Shown here piece after piece: positions 1 to 11,393 of a stretch of 64,000 nt of DNA. The notes under the pieces are model-generated. The model saw nothing but the letters and a program-made list of their open reading frames with translations. It was not told the DNA's origin and made no database searches. The stretch's first letter is position 1. Each line of letters opens with the position of its first letter. Both the position numbers and the translations under genes were made by a program. The stretch is from Phoronis australis (taxonomy: Eukaryota; Phoronida; Phoronidae), in the NCBI GenBank assembly GCA_002633005.1, contig NMRA01000908.1:20839-84838 (forward strand), written 5' to 3'.

Positions 1-46
<46 letters not shown>
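1..46. repeat. (AGT)n microsatellite
   Basis: About fifteen perfect AGT units open the window. Read on the minus strand this is an ACT repeat lying directly after the end of the degraded reverse transcriptase that follows. Non-LTR retrotransposons often end in a short simple-repeat tail, so it may be the element's 3' tail rather than an independent microsatellite (inference). Confidence 0.9.
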
Positions 47-1671
47 ATTTACAACTACTTGTGAATAGACTAGGAGAGATTATCGAAAATAGTTACACAC
101 AAAGCAGTTGGGAATAATGCACTCAAGTTCATAACTTCCAAAACAAATGTCCTTAAAATAATTTATAACAGCGGATATCTAAAGGGCAAAATTGTTTTGA
201 GAAATATTTTCAGGATGGTTATTAACGATATGAATTACAGCATTGCAAACTAAATCTTCAGCAAATGAGTTAGTAGAACGACGTGTTTGTAAAAGATGTC
301 GTTGCCTAGTGTAATATTCATGAACAGACCCACGGTTTATTAAATTGAACGTGTTAAAAATGAAGGTAGAAAATTTTGATAATAGCAACAACATACAAGT
401 CTTTTGTTTTGAGTATCTGTGTAGTCTTAAATAAAGGATCTGTATAGGCATTAAAATAACTAGAGGTCATAGTGCGAATAACCTTTTTCTGTAATTTGAG
501 TACTCCATGATGTTCGCAACCCCATAGCAGAATGCCAAATGAGAAAGGACAAGACCATTACATACAGTTTTCAAAGTTTCAAAGAGCAAGCAATGTTTAA
601 TGTTATTAAGAACACAACAGAATCTGCTTATCTTTCTCAACAAATTGTTTATGTGTGGAGTCCATATCAGGTTTTCGTTGATTTCAACGCCCAGTAAATT
701 GAATGAACTAACTCTTTCAATTTCCAAGTTATTAAAAATCATCAATACATTTTGGAGGTTTATGAAAAACCATGAATTTTGTTTTATTTACATTTAAAAC
801 CAGGCCATTTACTTTTAGTCAAGACTGAAGTTTCTCCAGTTCTTCACAAAAATATGTGACTCACAAACAGCGTGCTACCATTAATAATAGTATCCTCAGT
901 ATAAAGTTTGCAGTCAAAGAAACTAGCACACTTCACAAAGTCACTCATATAAATGAAGATTATTAACGGACCTAGTATAGACCCCTGTGAAACACCCGGC
1001 AAACTTGGAACTGTTTATTTTGTGTTATTCATCCGAACATACTGTGCCCGATTAGAGAGATAGTTTCTCAAAAATTTGAAGACAAGGGGTTGCACCCAAA
1101 ATATAGAAGTTTGTTGAGTAGAAACGAATGACTTAAAGAGTCAAAAGGTTTGGAAATATTAATTAGAATGGCCAGAGAAAATTTATTATTTTCCATAGCC
1201 TTGATAATTCTATCCATAATTTCAACTAAAGCCAGTTCTAGAGAGTGCCCCCCACGAAAACCATACTGGGCAGGATATAGCAAGCCATTAGATGAAAAAA
1301 AATCGTAAAGTTGAAGTTTTTCAAAAATCTTAGAAAAGCAATACAGAACAGAGATTGGCTTGTAATTATCTATAAACAACGGGCCCCCTTTTTAAATATA
1401 AGAATAATCTTGGTAATTTTTATGTTGTATTTTTATGGCTGAAAATGGATTGGTTATACACAACACACAATTGGTTCCATTAGCAGATTACCTAGACATT
1501 TTATTATTTTCATAGATATGTCATCAAGACCACAAGTAAGTTTAGCTGCAAAAGAGTTAAATCACTTTTCTAACATCAATTGAGGAAATTAGTTCAAAGT
1601 CAAATCTACATGTAGCAGCGGATTCACAATCTAAAGAAGATATATGTGACAAATTTGAAGAATGAGTAGGT
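47..1671 (-). mobile_element. Degraded non-LTR (LINE-type) retrotransposon, reverse transcriptase part
   Basis: Read right to left, broken frames spell the order of a LINE-type reverse transcriptase (CR1/jockey-like). First comes an N-terminal stretch with IFKKG and then NYKPIS (near 1380). Next is QYGFRGGHS (near 1260) with a following D/S-H-S block, then VSQGSILGP and the catalytic region near 860-1000. The thumb motif LLGVEINENLIWTPHIN is near 690, and a C-terminal end lies below 450. The catalytic F/YADD box reads YTED, so it would be inactive, and several stops and frameshifts separate the blocks. No endonuclease domain is seen; the copy stops at about 1671, where the receptor-arm homology begins. 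It makes no product. The exact clade is uncertain. Confidence 0.85.
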
Positions 1672-2008
1672 AAAAGTGAAACCACAAATTAAAACACCAA
1701 TCACAACAAAACAAATATCAAGAACAAACAACACCATGAATAACACTCAGGGTAAGACTTGTACAAATGTAAGAGATAGTCGCCTGGTCCGTGGTTATGT
1801 CTTATAAATTACCCCGTTCACCTATTCAGCTCTCCTTTTTATCTTTTGCAACAGGTTAAAATCTACAGTTGATGCGACCAGGCTTTCTCAAGCCACGGGT
1901 AAAATGTAGGCCTGCTCGGTAAGGACGACTGATTAAATCAGTGAAAAGTTCTCCTTGTGTAAAGATTCATGTTTTTTTTGAAAACTGCAACAATAACACA
2001 ATCTTCGG
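1672..2008 (-). other. 3' flank/UTR of receptor gene 1
   Basis: This is the sequence after the stop codon of receptor gene 1. It is clearly similar to 63024-63297 in the opposite orientation, for instance the block GTAAGAGATAGTCGCCTGG near 1770-1788. Probably 3'UTR plus flank. I see no convincing AATAAA signal, so the transcript end is not fixed. Confidence 0.6.
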
Positions 2009-4173
2009 TTACATGGTTGTTTCTGAACCATTTAATTCAATGCCGTTGGTGTAATCCTTACACCCAGTCTCAGAGGATTTCCGGTGACGGTCGGTGAACG
2101 ATGACGCAAGATTGGAGCTCCTTTTTCGAGAAAAAAACTTCCGGTATTTCAAGAAAATAGTTTTTCTGCAGATGTAAGCTAGGAATATGAAGAATCCTTG
2201 CAATGAGTTAAATATGATGAATAGATACCACAGCACAAGGCTTCCAGTAAGAGCTCCAAAGTACCCAAATATCCACGTGCTTCCCATAACAGTGGAAAGT
2301 TTAAATGTTATCAGAAGCACGCGTTCATTTTCACCGTTATTCTTGACATGTTTTCTAACTTGACGCTTGGTTCTTATAAAGTGGAAAACCGTGAATACGA
2401 TGAAAGTGACATTAATGAATATGATAACCGCTAAGGGAATCGCAAAACCATAAAGAATTGGTTCGTTACCAGATATCCAGCACCTCTCCTCATCTGCGTA
2501 TTGGAAAGGTATATCAGTGGCGAACTCCAACGTAACGCACGTGGCAATTATCAATAAAGGGCTCAGTACAGAATACAGCATATACTTATAAATTGCATGC
2601 GGGGACGGTTGCCGCTTCTCCATAATTTTGCGAAACGTTCTGAAAATACAAAAACACATACTGTTCATCCAAAAGAACGCACACAACCACAGGAAATGTT
2701 CAACTATAGCCAGTGTCTTACATAATACTGGAAATTCAGTACGATCAATTGCAGTTAACATTATGAGTTGTGCCATGAAAAGTGTTATAGCGAGGTTCAT
2801 CATAATTTGACCAGGCAGTGTTCGAAGTTCATTGAAAAGTGCGTACGTCAGCACAAATATCGTTAGACCACATAAACTGATCACGTTCCCAGCGAGCGTC
2901 AGTTTGTACTGGGTTTTGTTGTATTCAAAAAACCGAAAATTCGTCTCATTCGTAAAAGGATTGCACACATACAATATGTTGCCTTGAATGATGTAGTCAT
3001 CTGGCTGAAACGACAAACCAGAGTTTATATATGCAATGCCGTCTTCCACCTCATACTCGTCATCTGTGTATGTGATCATTGGACACTTAAAATAGAAAGA
3101 ATCATTGGCAGTAACAGTATTATTCAAATAAGTATTGTTCAAGTTCGTAATATTCATAGCTCCTTGACCACACGACCCATCAAACATTCTATATTCCTTC
3201 GGAGGACAAACTAATGGCCGACATTTCTGTGCCTGCTTGTCATAGATTCTGTTTCCGGAACAGTTTAGAGAGGACGCACTTATCTTCGGACTAAATTCGT
3301 CACTTAGCCCTGTGAAATCAATTAGATGAGAAAAACTGGAAAGCTCTCGATTGGGGACTGGACGGGAGTCGAAACAAAACAAACTTGGCCAGCCCCCACC
3401 TGGACAACGCGCGAATTGTAACTTAATACTATCGTTAGAAGAGGGAAAGTAGTCTGAGAAATACATGTATGACGAGCATTCCGTCGCGTTACTTGGGCAA
3501 CGTGTCGTGCATTCTGTGCTCTTGAGCTCTACCTGTACATTGCAATGGTGAGAGAGCGATGGTGCCCTAATCAATATTCTAAACAACTCGGAATCGTAGA
3601 TCGATCGTACCCGTGCTGTGCCGGTGTGATGTTCCACGAGGTGTTTCAAGAGAGTTGTTGTCTCTTCGTTTGTCATCCAATCTAAGTCAGGTATAGGGAT
3701 GATACCGGTTTTCCAAAATGTTCCTTTTCTGAGAATCTGTGACACGTCCGCACGATGACAGACTGCACAATAAATGTTCCGGAAAGAGTAGTACCTTCCA
3801 TCTCTCAAGAATCCGTTAACGGGCACAATCTGGAATATGTCGTCTTCATTTCCATAGTGGCACTTGCTGGTAACATTACCGTTGGTAAAATCGTCAGGAC
3901 AGCGCGATATCACTTTACTACCGAAAGGGTAAATGCTGTGATCTAACGTCAGACATTCTGTGTAGATGTTGATTGACGTGAAATTTCTTGCACTTGGTTT
4001 GTAGTCATGACAACAATCGCCAAACTCAGTACAGAACTGATCACAATAACACACTTGTTTCTCACGGTGTCTCATATCTTCCACGAAAGGAGATGAGCAC
4101 GAAATACCACAGGCCTGATAAAACGATGGCTTAGAAGGCTGAGAATCACAAGAAAATCCACACGTCTGGAACA
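2009..4173 (-). CDS. Receptor gene 1, exon 3: SMB-domain seven-helix receptor (adhesion/Methuselah-like)
   Basis: This is the main exon of a class B-like G protein-coupled receptor. It joins exon 2 (10203-10289) and exon 1 (11339-11393) to give 768 aa. The acceptor is the pyrimidine-rich CTCTTTTCAG just upstream, and the exon starts in phase 1, so the in-frame GTG here is not the true start. In full-length numbering, a somatomedin-B-like module with CYCDQFC and DCCHDY lies at about 69-105. A cysteine-rich, N-glycosylated ectodomain without a recognisable GPS cleavage motif runs to about 470. Seven helices lie near 472-494, 504-522, 532-558, 577-599, 620-647, 665-692 and 694-715, with FFWMNSMCFCIFRTF in TM3 and IFNSLQGFFIF in TM7. 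TM3 Cys532 and ECL2 Cys612 could form the usual disulphide. The tail is basic and about 53 aa. Ligand unknown. Confidence 0.92.
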
Positions 4174-6079
4174 CTGAAAAGAGAACACGTCTTATAGTAC
4201 GTATAAGTTAATTGTGTACGTTGAAACAGCATTGAACGATCGAGGAATTGAAATTGTTGGTGACCATGGAACCACGGCACCAAAGACGTTTATATGTGAA
4301 CAAGTCAGATAAGAAGCGTAGACATTTGAAATTCGGCTCACTTTAATGAGCGACCAGTACGTAGGCCTTGTCCATAATTGCCAGTCAACACCAGAACTGC
4401 TTTCCGAAGACGCTAGACCATCGCAAAAAAGAAAGACCCTGCAACACTACACGAAATCAAAAGGCGGGAGCTTCGGGAGTACGCTCGGGACATTACTCGC
4501 GTATATCAGAAAAATGGCATTCATTAAAGTGAAAAGTGATTAAAAGGCAAGTTTGAAATGTCGAATTGTAGAATTTTCTTTCCCCGTACAATTAGGAAAA
4601 CGTCTCGTCGCAAGTGCCTCGCGAGCGGGTTGCATTTACGATTGCGGACCTGAGTCTGCCTTTTATGAGAAGTTGTACTATACGTCATTCGAAGCAAATC
4701 CTTTGGTCTACAGAATGTGGGAAGATCACCAGACGCAGCTTTTTGAAGGTTGATGCAGACGTATAATAATACTTGGAAGCTTGTCGTTATGTAAACACTC
4801 CTGTAAGTGAAAGACTTTGCTTGTGTTGTGATTCTGAGTCTGCTGAGGATGAGCTACACTCATTGTTCTTTTTATAACTTTCTGAAGTCTATTCTATTTA
4901 ATCGTGTCCGAACTTTGCAGAATTCAGAATATTAGATACGTTAAATGTGCTGTATTTTCCTAGGCAATTCGCCAAATGTATCAAGTCTGGTTTTGAACTT
5001 AAAAACCGTCGCATTTATGGTACATCTGAGTTGTGTGGTTAAAGTGACTAACTGGCTGGGTACTTATTTTTCTTGCAAATATTATACATATAACTGTTTG
5101 AATTAATTGTACTTAGCAATATAATAAACGAATAGAAATACAAATACAAGCGTTGATATGCACCCATATTACACAGCAAACGGTTGGTTTCTCAGAGTGC
5201 TTATCACTTTCATGTCAGGTACAAGGCTGCAACAATTTGACCAAAACGGACCAGAATTGACAGTTTTGATACCTCACCTTTTAAAATTTTAAACTTAAAA
5301 TTTAAAGTTGAAAAAACTTGATACACAGGTTTCCATTACTTGCAACAAAGAACTAAAACACCTTACCAAGGGACACAGCACTAGACATCCAGTTATCCGG
5401 TCTAGCCTACTTCTTTTCAGAAGCATGCACGCGCATAGCCTTAAATGGCGGGCTCGAATTTTTGAGAATGTGGACCTTTTATAAAATTCACAGGGTGCGT
5501 TCATAGCTATGAATTATGCATTCGCCGAATTTTGGTAGTTTTGGCCTTTTTAGTGGAATTTTGTCTCGTTTTTTTCTATTGATTCGGAGTTTTTGATTCT
5601 CTGAGGCGGACCTACTGTCCCACTTCCCCAAACGGGGGGCTCGTCCGATCCCCCCTGGGTGCGTGGATGATAAGGTGTGGAATATACAAAGATGCATGTA
5701 GAAACAAAGTGGCATGACGGGTACCACACTTGCTGCAATCTGCTTAAAACTGGTCTTAATTATCGTCTGTGCAATGGTTGCTGCAGTTGTCAAATCCGTC
5801 CGAAAAACGACTGGTACCAGCACATCGAAGTTTCATTCCTCTGTGTCAAGGTTTCATTGAGTCTTGTCAATTGCTTTTGTACAGACATTGACCCTCTCCA
5901 AAAACTAAGAAGACCCTTGTTAAAAGCAAAATGACCACTAGGGGGTGTTGCAGTTATTGAATCTGCTCCAAAATCGGCTGGCAGCGTTACATTGTAGATA
6001 ACAGCTTACTTCATCTTAAAAAATACATAAGAAGTGGTACAATTACTGCCCGCAAATCGAGAACATTAGAGAACGTATA
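4174..6079. other. Intron 2 of receptor gene 1, proximal part
   Basis: The first 97 bp (4174-4270) match the same position beside exon 3 of gene 2 and contain the acceptor. The rest has no counterpart in the right arm. Short open frames at 4346-4753 and 5488-5934 show no recognisable domain or coding bias. I see nothing else I can name here. Confidence 0.5.
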
Positions 6080-6148
6080 TGTCAGAATAAATACTAATTA
6101 AGAAATTAGTGGCTGTACTTCGGGAGCAAGTTTTCGGATATACAGAAT

Positions 6149-6948
6149 TGATTGAACACACAACACTTTTCATTGTTGACAGTCTTTATTGCATTACGTT
6201 CATGCCTTGGGAACAAAACTACTCTCAATTGAACATGGATAAAGTAACTGACCTAGCGACATAATTAAAAGGTATGCAATATTTCGAAACTTAGTTGTTT
6301 CATTCTCAAGTGAAGATAAAATGACGCAGTAATGCCACCACAGAGCATAAGCTGACGACACACACAGTGAGACACGGCGGGTGTGAAATACTGCAAAGAA
6401 TGACTAATGAAGGGGGGTAACAGGAAAGTCACGCAAACAAGTGTAACGTGCGGCGTGACCCTGTTTGCTGCTCATTCAAAACAGGTTTTCTCAAATGCAA
6501 TTATAAGGGACTCTAATACTTTCAATCGCAGCACATCGTCTCCACGTACCGAATTGACGTGTTTTCCACTATTTCTTGAAGGGTGATTTTACGTTCGTGA
6601 CATTGCAGAAAATGATCTTGGATGGCGCTATTTTGAAGATGCAAGACTGCAAACCGTTTGACCAATTTAACATTGTTTGACGTTTGAACGAACACATTCG
6701 TTCATAGGGCATACAAAGTCATAAACAACAATACGCTGTGCAGCGGGTCGGACTTTCGCTTTAGAAATTTTATTTTTCATGACCAAGTTTGAGGACTTAC
6801 TATTCCGATAATTAATAATAAAATCGAGGTAATCATCAGGCTTACAAACTTTAACATTATCCCTAAGCCTGATGATTACCTCGATGTTATTATTTATTAT
6901 CAATGCCTCAAAGTATTAACGATGAAAAGTGCCGTGTGTTCAATCAAT
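6149..6948. mobile_element. 800-bp non-autonomous element with 32-bp terminal inverted repeats
   Basis: Left end TTGATTGAACACAC and its complement at the right end define inverted repeats of about 32 bp with roughly four mismatches (6149-6180 and 6917-6948). No transposase is visible inside. Near-identical ATTAAG(A/T)AATTAGT strings lie on either side of the insertion and may be a target duplication. Family not assigned. Confidence 0.6.
6814..6894. repeat. Strong hairpin near the right end of the 800-bp element
   Basis: A 20-base arm at 6825-6844 is perfectly complementary to 6864-6883 around a 19-base loop. Pairing extends outward another 11 bases with one mismatch (6814-6824 with 6884-6894). 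It lies close to the element's right terminus, as subterminal hairpins do in some DNA transposons. Confidence 0.85.
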
Positions 6949-7675
6949 TAAGTAATTAGTAAGAATAGATCCATTTTAAGTTGCTCAAAATTGGTGCATA
7001 TGTACTTTTAATCAAGGGGTTAAACTTGTTGACATGTACGTCAAAATCTATTGTTAGATGGTGTTTACAACTTTGGGTTCTGGGGTCAAAGCACTCTGGA
7101 GATTCTAGAAAGTTCTGAGAACAAATTGTAACAGCTAATGATATGATTGGATATGATCATGTGGTTTTTATTGTCCAATCAGTAAATAAGTAAAATATTA
7201 TATTACGGGCTAAAACCAAGAAGATATTCAGATGTGCTATAGTAGTTGAAGCATAAAGACTTGCTACAGTGTACAGATGAAATTGTACGACAGAACCAAC
7301 TCGTGGAAGATTCTAGAAATGATCTTGCCAAGGGCAAGAGTTAACGAACAGGAAGTTAACTAAGAGCTTGTCACTTGCATCGTGGGTAGTAAGATACTGC
7401 CTGAAGTCTTGCGTCACCAGAGACTGTGACCAGCAAGAAGAATCGTGGGTAGAAGAAACTGCCTGCAAGGGTTGCATCACCAGAGACGGTGACCAGCAAG
7501 TACACTGTCGCAATACAGTGTGTGTGTAGTCCGAAGATTCACCAACAGGTTTCACTTGTCTAATTAGTGGTTATCATATAAATTAATTACTGGATTTGAT
7601 TAATCACTCTCCATCTACGCACAATCTCAAAGCATATTTATATTTTAAACAAACCCATAGTCAATCTCCGTCACA

Positions 7676-8038
7676 TACCTCCGGCAATCTTTTGAACTGT
7701 TTAAACTGTTCCTTTGTTGGTTTATTATTTGCGCATATAATGCTTACCACTGTCGTTCATGTCATTCTTATGAAGCCATTGCATGTAAACCAGCAGTAAA
7801 TGACATCACAAGTCACTAAGTTGACTATTTAGATAAGTGATAGATGAAACGTTTCCCTGTTTCAAGCTTTGTTATTCTTCGCATTTGGTAAACACTATTG
7901 CTTTTATATAACCATGGGACATGAATATCCACTTGGTAATGTTTAGTGGATTTCGTCCCATAACTATGAGGTTGAAATAAAACATCAGCTATAGCCTACA
8001 TGCGTCGAACTAGCTTGTGCGCATGGGCGTCGCAGCCG
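7676..8038. other. Intronic stretch, nothing recognised
   Basis: AT-rich sequence between the LTR copy and the tandem repeat. I see no coding, RNA or repeat signal. Confidence 0.4.
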
Positions 8039-8180
8039 ACTGAAATAAGTGGGGGTGGCTATAGCCCCAGCCCCCTATGGTGCGCCGCCCATGCTGACCA
8101 TGGGCAGCGCAGCACTGAAATAAGTGGTACGCTATGGACCCCCCAGCACCTAATGGTGCGCCGCCCATGGTGCGATGCAG
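8039..8180. repeat. Two-unit tandem repeat, 75-bp period
   Basis: ACTGAAATAAGTGG begins at 8039 and again at 8114. Each unit ends in a GC-rich block containing ATGGTGCGCCGCCCATG. The complement of that block also occurs near 45450 and 57230, so this is part of a dispersed repeat family. Confidence 0.75.
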
Positions 8181-8310
8181 TGAGCAATATCAGAATCCTC
8201 TTCCATGCCAATGATGACGATTTACTAGCCCAGTTCAAGAATAGCGGCTTCATACCGGCACATTAAGGCATGGTCCTTTGCAGGACACCCAGAGTGCAGT
8301 CAGCGGCAGA

Positions 8311-9530
8311 GTCCTTTTCTGTGGAGTCTGTGTGCTCCAATGGGCAGATGTTGGTACCTGGTTTATCTGTGCTAAGTGCCCTGGGCTGCCGGTTTAGAAC
8401 TGTAAATCTAGTCTGCCCATAAATATTACGTGTCACCATGTGTCGGTTCGATCTAGCAGTAGCCTCACTTTCATCGCTACGACGGCGTTGCCCAGAAGAA
8501 GTATAGAAAGTGTGGCCTTGTGATTTTCCGCCATTTTAACATTTCCCATAATAACCTCATTTCTCAAAAAAATTCATCTTAAGATATTTAATAACCCTTG
8601 GTATACCTGTTGCTATGAAACAAGCCAAAAATTAAAAAAAATATTTTCCTGTTATCGGGGTTGTACGTAATCGGTGTAAGTGAGTCTCCGTCATTGTTGT
8701 GTTCAGAGTACAATTTATCTGTCATGGGTCATTCGCTGTTCAGTGTGTGCTATTGTTCGTTTTAAGTCAGGTTTAGCTGGTACCTCATATATTTAATCTA
8801 ACTCAAATTTTCAATGCATATCATGATTTACATTTTTGGGGCTTCTGGCAGGTACAACACAGAGTGTAGTTTATTTTGTCTGTCATTAAGTGGTCAGTGG
8901 CATGTATTCAATCACCTGGAACTGGTTAGTGCGGTACCTCTAATGTAAGAGCTAGCTCATTTTGGGGGGTGTTTTTTGTTTCTGCCGGCCCATTCTAGAA
9001 TGCAATTTGCCTGTCATGTATTCATTGAGGCACTATTGTCCGTTTTAAATCAGTTTAGAATATCTAATCTAGCTCATTTTTGGCGCCCTTAAAATCCCCA
9101 GGGGTCACAACTAGAGTGGAGACAACGACAGATGTCCTTTTCTGTACATACTGAGGTAGAGTCTATGTGCTCCTATGGGCAGATGTTGGTACCTGGTTCA
9201 TCTATGCTAAGTGCTCTATACTGCTGGTCTAGAACTGAAAATCTAGTCTGCCCTTAGATATTACGTGTCACCATATGTCGGCTCCAACACTAGCCTCACT
9301 TTTATCGCTACGCCCCCTTTGCCCAGAAGAAGTATAGACTGTAGGACCTTGTGATTTTTTCACCATTAAAATAGTTCCCACCATGACCTTATGTCTCAAA
9401 AATAAATCTTAAGAGATTTAATAGGCTTTAGTAAACCTATTGCTAAGAAACAAGCCAAAAATTAAAAACTATATACATTCTCCAGTTCTCGGGGTTGTAC
9501 GTAATTGGTATAAGAACGTCTCCGCCGTTG
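8311..9530. repeat. Direct repeat pair (about 395 bp each) flanking a three-unit tandem repeat
   Basis: 8311-8702 and 9134-9530 are diverged direct copies, sharing blocks such as GGGCAGATGTTGGTACCTGG and GCCCAGAAGAAGTATAGA, spaced 823 bp apart. The interval 8703-9090 itself holds three degenerate copies of a roughly 130-155-bp unit, starting near 8704, 8860 and 8994, each with a (T/G)CTGTCAT...CATT core. No coding capacity is seen. Probably a non-autonomous element with internal subrepeats. Confidence 0.75.
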
Positions 9531-9944
9531 TTTTTTACCAGCGCAATAGTGAGTAGTTGTGAGGAAAATCCGCTGTGAAACTTGGGTCTTGCTCCTTTTG
9601 TGTGGTGCAGGACAATTACTGCATTAGCGATGACTCCAAGTCAATAGAACACTGGCTGAATTAAAACAAACGATCGTGGATTAAAACGGGTGTTTTTTCT
9701 GTCAAACTGGCTTCATAATTCAATTCTCCTTGAAAATTGTTGTTATTGTCGATTATTCCGAAAGAAATACGATAAAGGTTAGCAAAATATGCTGTCATTG
9801 TGTTTAGTGTAATGCTGGATACACCATTGGTTTATGACCTACAACCACCAACAAAGATTGCAAGAACAATTTAACAATAAAAAACTCGTTACATCATCCT
9901 GGAATGTCCTTTGGTCTGGAGTTGAGTGTTGGCTGCCCATGTAC
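9531..9944. other. Intronic stretch, nothing recognised
   Basis: Left-arm-specific sequence between the direct repeats and the resumed homology with the right arm. No feature seen. Confidence 0.4.
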
Positions 9945-10022
9945 TATAGTTTATGATTAAACATAGACCGACATTTTCCAAAATTTTCTCGACATATTCT
10001 AGCAACATTTATGTGTACCAGT

Positions 10023-10173
10023 GCTGAGTTGCATAAAGCTTCAAAAGTTTTCCGCTGGATAAGTTTGATTGTTACATGGCGTCAGGTGCATTGTTCAACA
10101 ATAAAACCGTGACGCGTGATAAAGCAACGTAATTGTTGCTATACGGCGTATAACTTTTATGCAACTGGGCCCA
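10023..10173. mobile_element. Small MITE inserted in the left arm
   Basis: About 150 bp, absent from the matching right-arm segments, bounded by AGTTGCATAAAG and its near complement CTTTTATGCAACT. The interior is also partly self-complementary. No coding capacity. Confidence 0.6.
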
Positions 10174-10202
10174 GATTTGGTTAAAGCGATTTAGTTACAT
10201 AC

Positions 10203-10289
10203 CTTCACACGCCTGCTCTTTGGAGCTATTACATGACGCAAGACCGCCTACACTGGTAGTTGTTGTTGAACCGGGAACTGACTGTGCAT
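10203..10289 (-). CDS. Receptor gene 1, exon 2 (87-bp cassette)
   Basis: An 87-base exon flanked by acceptor AATATTTTCAG and donor GTATGT, present at matching places in the right arm (44808-44894 and 49429-49515). It enters and leaves in phase 1, joining exon 1 to exon 3 without breaking the frame. It adds residues 19-47, a Ser/Thr/Gly-rich linker ending in CNSSKEQACE, with one N-glycosylation site and two cysteines kept in all copies. Exons 1 and 3 share the same phase, so it could be skipped without a frameshift (inference). Confidence 0.8.
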
Positions 10290-11338
10290 CTGAAAATATT
10301 TGCAAGATGTGCTTTCGTAACCAATCGTGACCTCTTCTCACGCACTGTATACATTCAGTCCAAATACAGAATAATGTTTTGGGCGAAAACGAGAGTAAAA
10401 GCTTAAGTTGCTGGAGCTTTAATGAATTTATTTGAATAAATTTCGCTATTAGGAACGTTCTATTTATTACACCTAAAATATTTCACTGATCGTACTTGGA
10501 AAATGAATCACGTGTCAGGTAACACTTGTTCAATTCTTACGCATTTGGACCATTCAGCAACGTATGCTTATAGACCATACGTACTTCCTGCTCGTGATTT
10601 CTGTCAACTTACACTGTTTAGTACGTATTTACGCAGGGTTAAAGTTTTTCATGGACTGTGAAACGACCGGAAGCTTTTCGGCGAATTATGCCTCAAACCG
10701 ACGAAAACATCAAAGTCACGATGTTATAAAGGTGACCCTCTATGCGCAAAGGGTATTGATAACAACGTGACTTTGAAGTTTTAGTAGATGTGAGGCATAG
10801 GAGCATCATCGTCTCTACTTGGGAGAGTAAGAGACGTTGGTCATTGTTTAACGGACAACACCAAAACATCACCACCCTGCATCTTTCATCAACATGTACC
10901 TATAACTCCCAGGCCTGTGCTGAACAAACTCCGACAGCAGTTCACTCACAGAGTGGTTCGGTTAGGAAAAAATCAAGTATGGCATCAATGATCACCCGAC
11001 CTGCCATTTCTTGACTTCTTTTTGCTCTGTTTGCTGCTGGGTAAAGTGTATTAGATTTCTCCAGCCGATGCGAAAGAGTTGAAAGTGCGACTGAACAGTG
11101 ATTTCGAAGTTCTAAGAATAGCTCGAAACGGGAAGAACACGGTGACGCAACTTGTATGGCTGCTGGGGTGTACATTTAAAGTGAAATGATATTCACCACA
11201 ATTGTTTCAAAAGTTTCGAAGGTGTCATAACGTGTAATAGAGAAAGCTTTACTGTTGATCGGATGATAAGTTTTTAATTACCATGGCATTTTACGTACTT
11301 CGTTTTACTGTACTGTTTGTTCTAACATATACACTTAC
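10290..11338. other. Intron 1 of receptor gene 1
   Basis: Most of this intron matches the right-arm segments 43380-44807 and 48280-49428, with indels. A left-arm-specific inverted repeat occupies 10687-10799. The right arm instead has about 500 bp of unrelated sequence from about 43895. Open frames here are not conserved in sense and I do not treat them as genes. Confidence 0.6.
10687..10799. repeat. 113-bp fold-back repeat (MITE-like)
   Basis: TATGCCTCA at 10687 and its complement ending at 10799 open an imperfect inverted repeat of about 50 bp per arm, sharing CAAAGTCACG(A/T)TGTTAT. It is absent from the right arm, so it is probably an insertion. Confidence 0.75.
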
Positions 11339-11393
11339 CAAGAACTTGAAGTGAGCTGAATAACAAAACTGCCGAAAGCAGCAAAGTTCCCAT
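11339..11393 (-). CDS. Receptor gene 1, exon 1 (start codon and signal peptide)
   Basis: Codes MGTLLLSAVLLFSSLQVL and one extra base (phase 1), ending at donor GTAAGT. This is a typical hydrophobic signal peptide for a receptor with a secreted ectodomain. I chose this ATG because it is the first methionine shared with the gene 2 copy at 43325. The upstream open frame is not conserved, and a shared acceptor TGATTTCCAG lies 43 bases before the ATG. The spliced frame runs into exon 2 and then exon 3. Confidence 0.8.

Larger units (their letters stand above)
6080..7675. mobile_element. LTR copy interrupted by a TIR element
   Basis: From about 6949 to 7675 this is clearly related to the solo LTR at 16069-16949, sharing long blocks such as GTTTACAACTTTGGGTTCTG. 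A start like the LTR's (TGTCAGAATAAATA) is found at 6080, followed by about 30 matching bases. The match resumes at about 6949, so the LTR seems to have been split by the 6149-6948 element. No matching target-site duplication is visible at its outer ends, so the copy may be partial. It contains the heat-shock-element-like TTCTAGAAAGTTC at 7103-7115. Confidence 0.65.
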
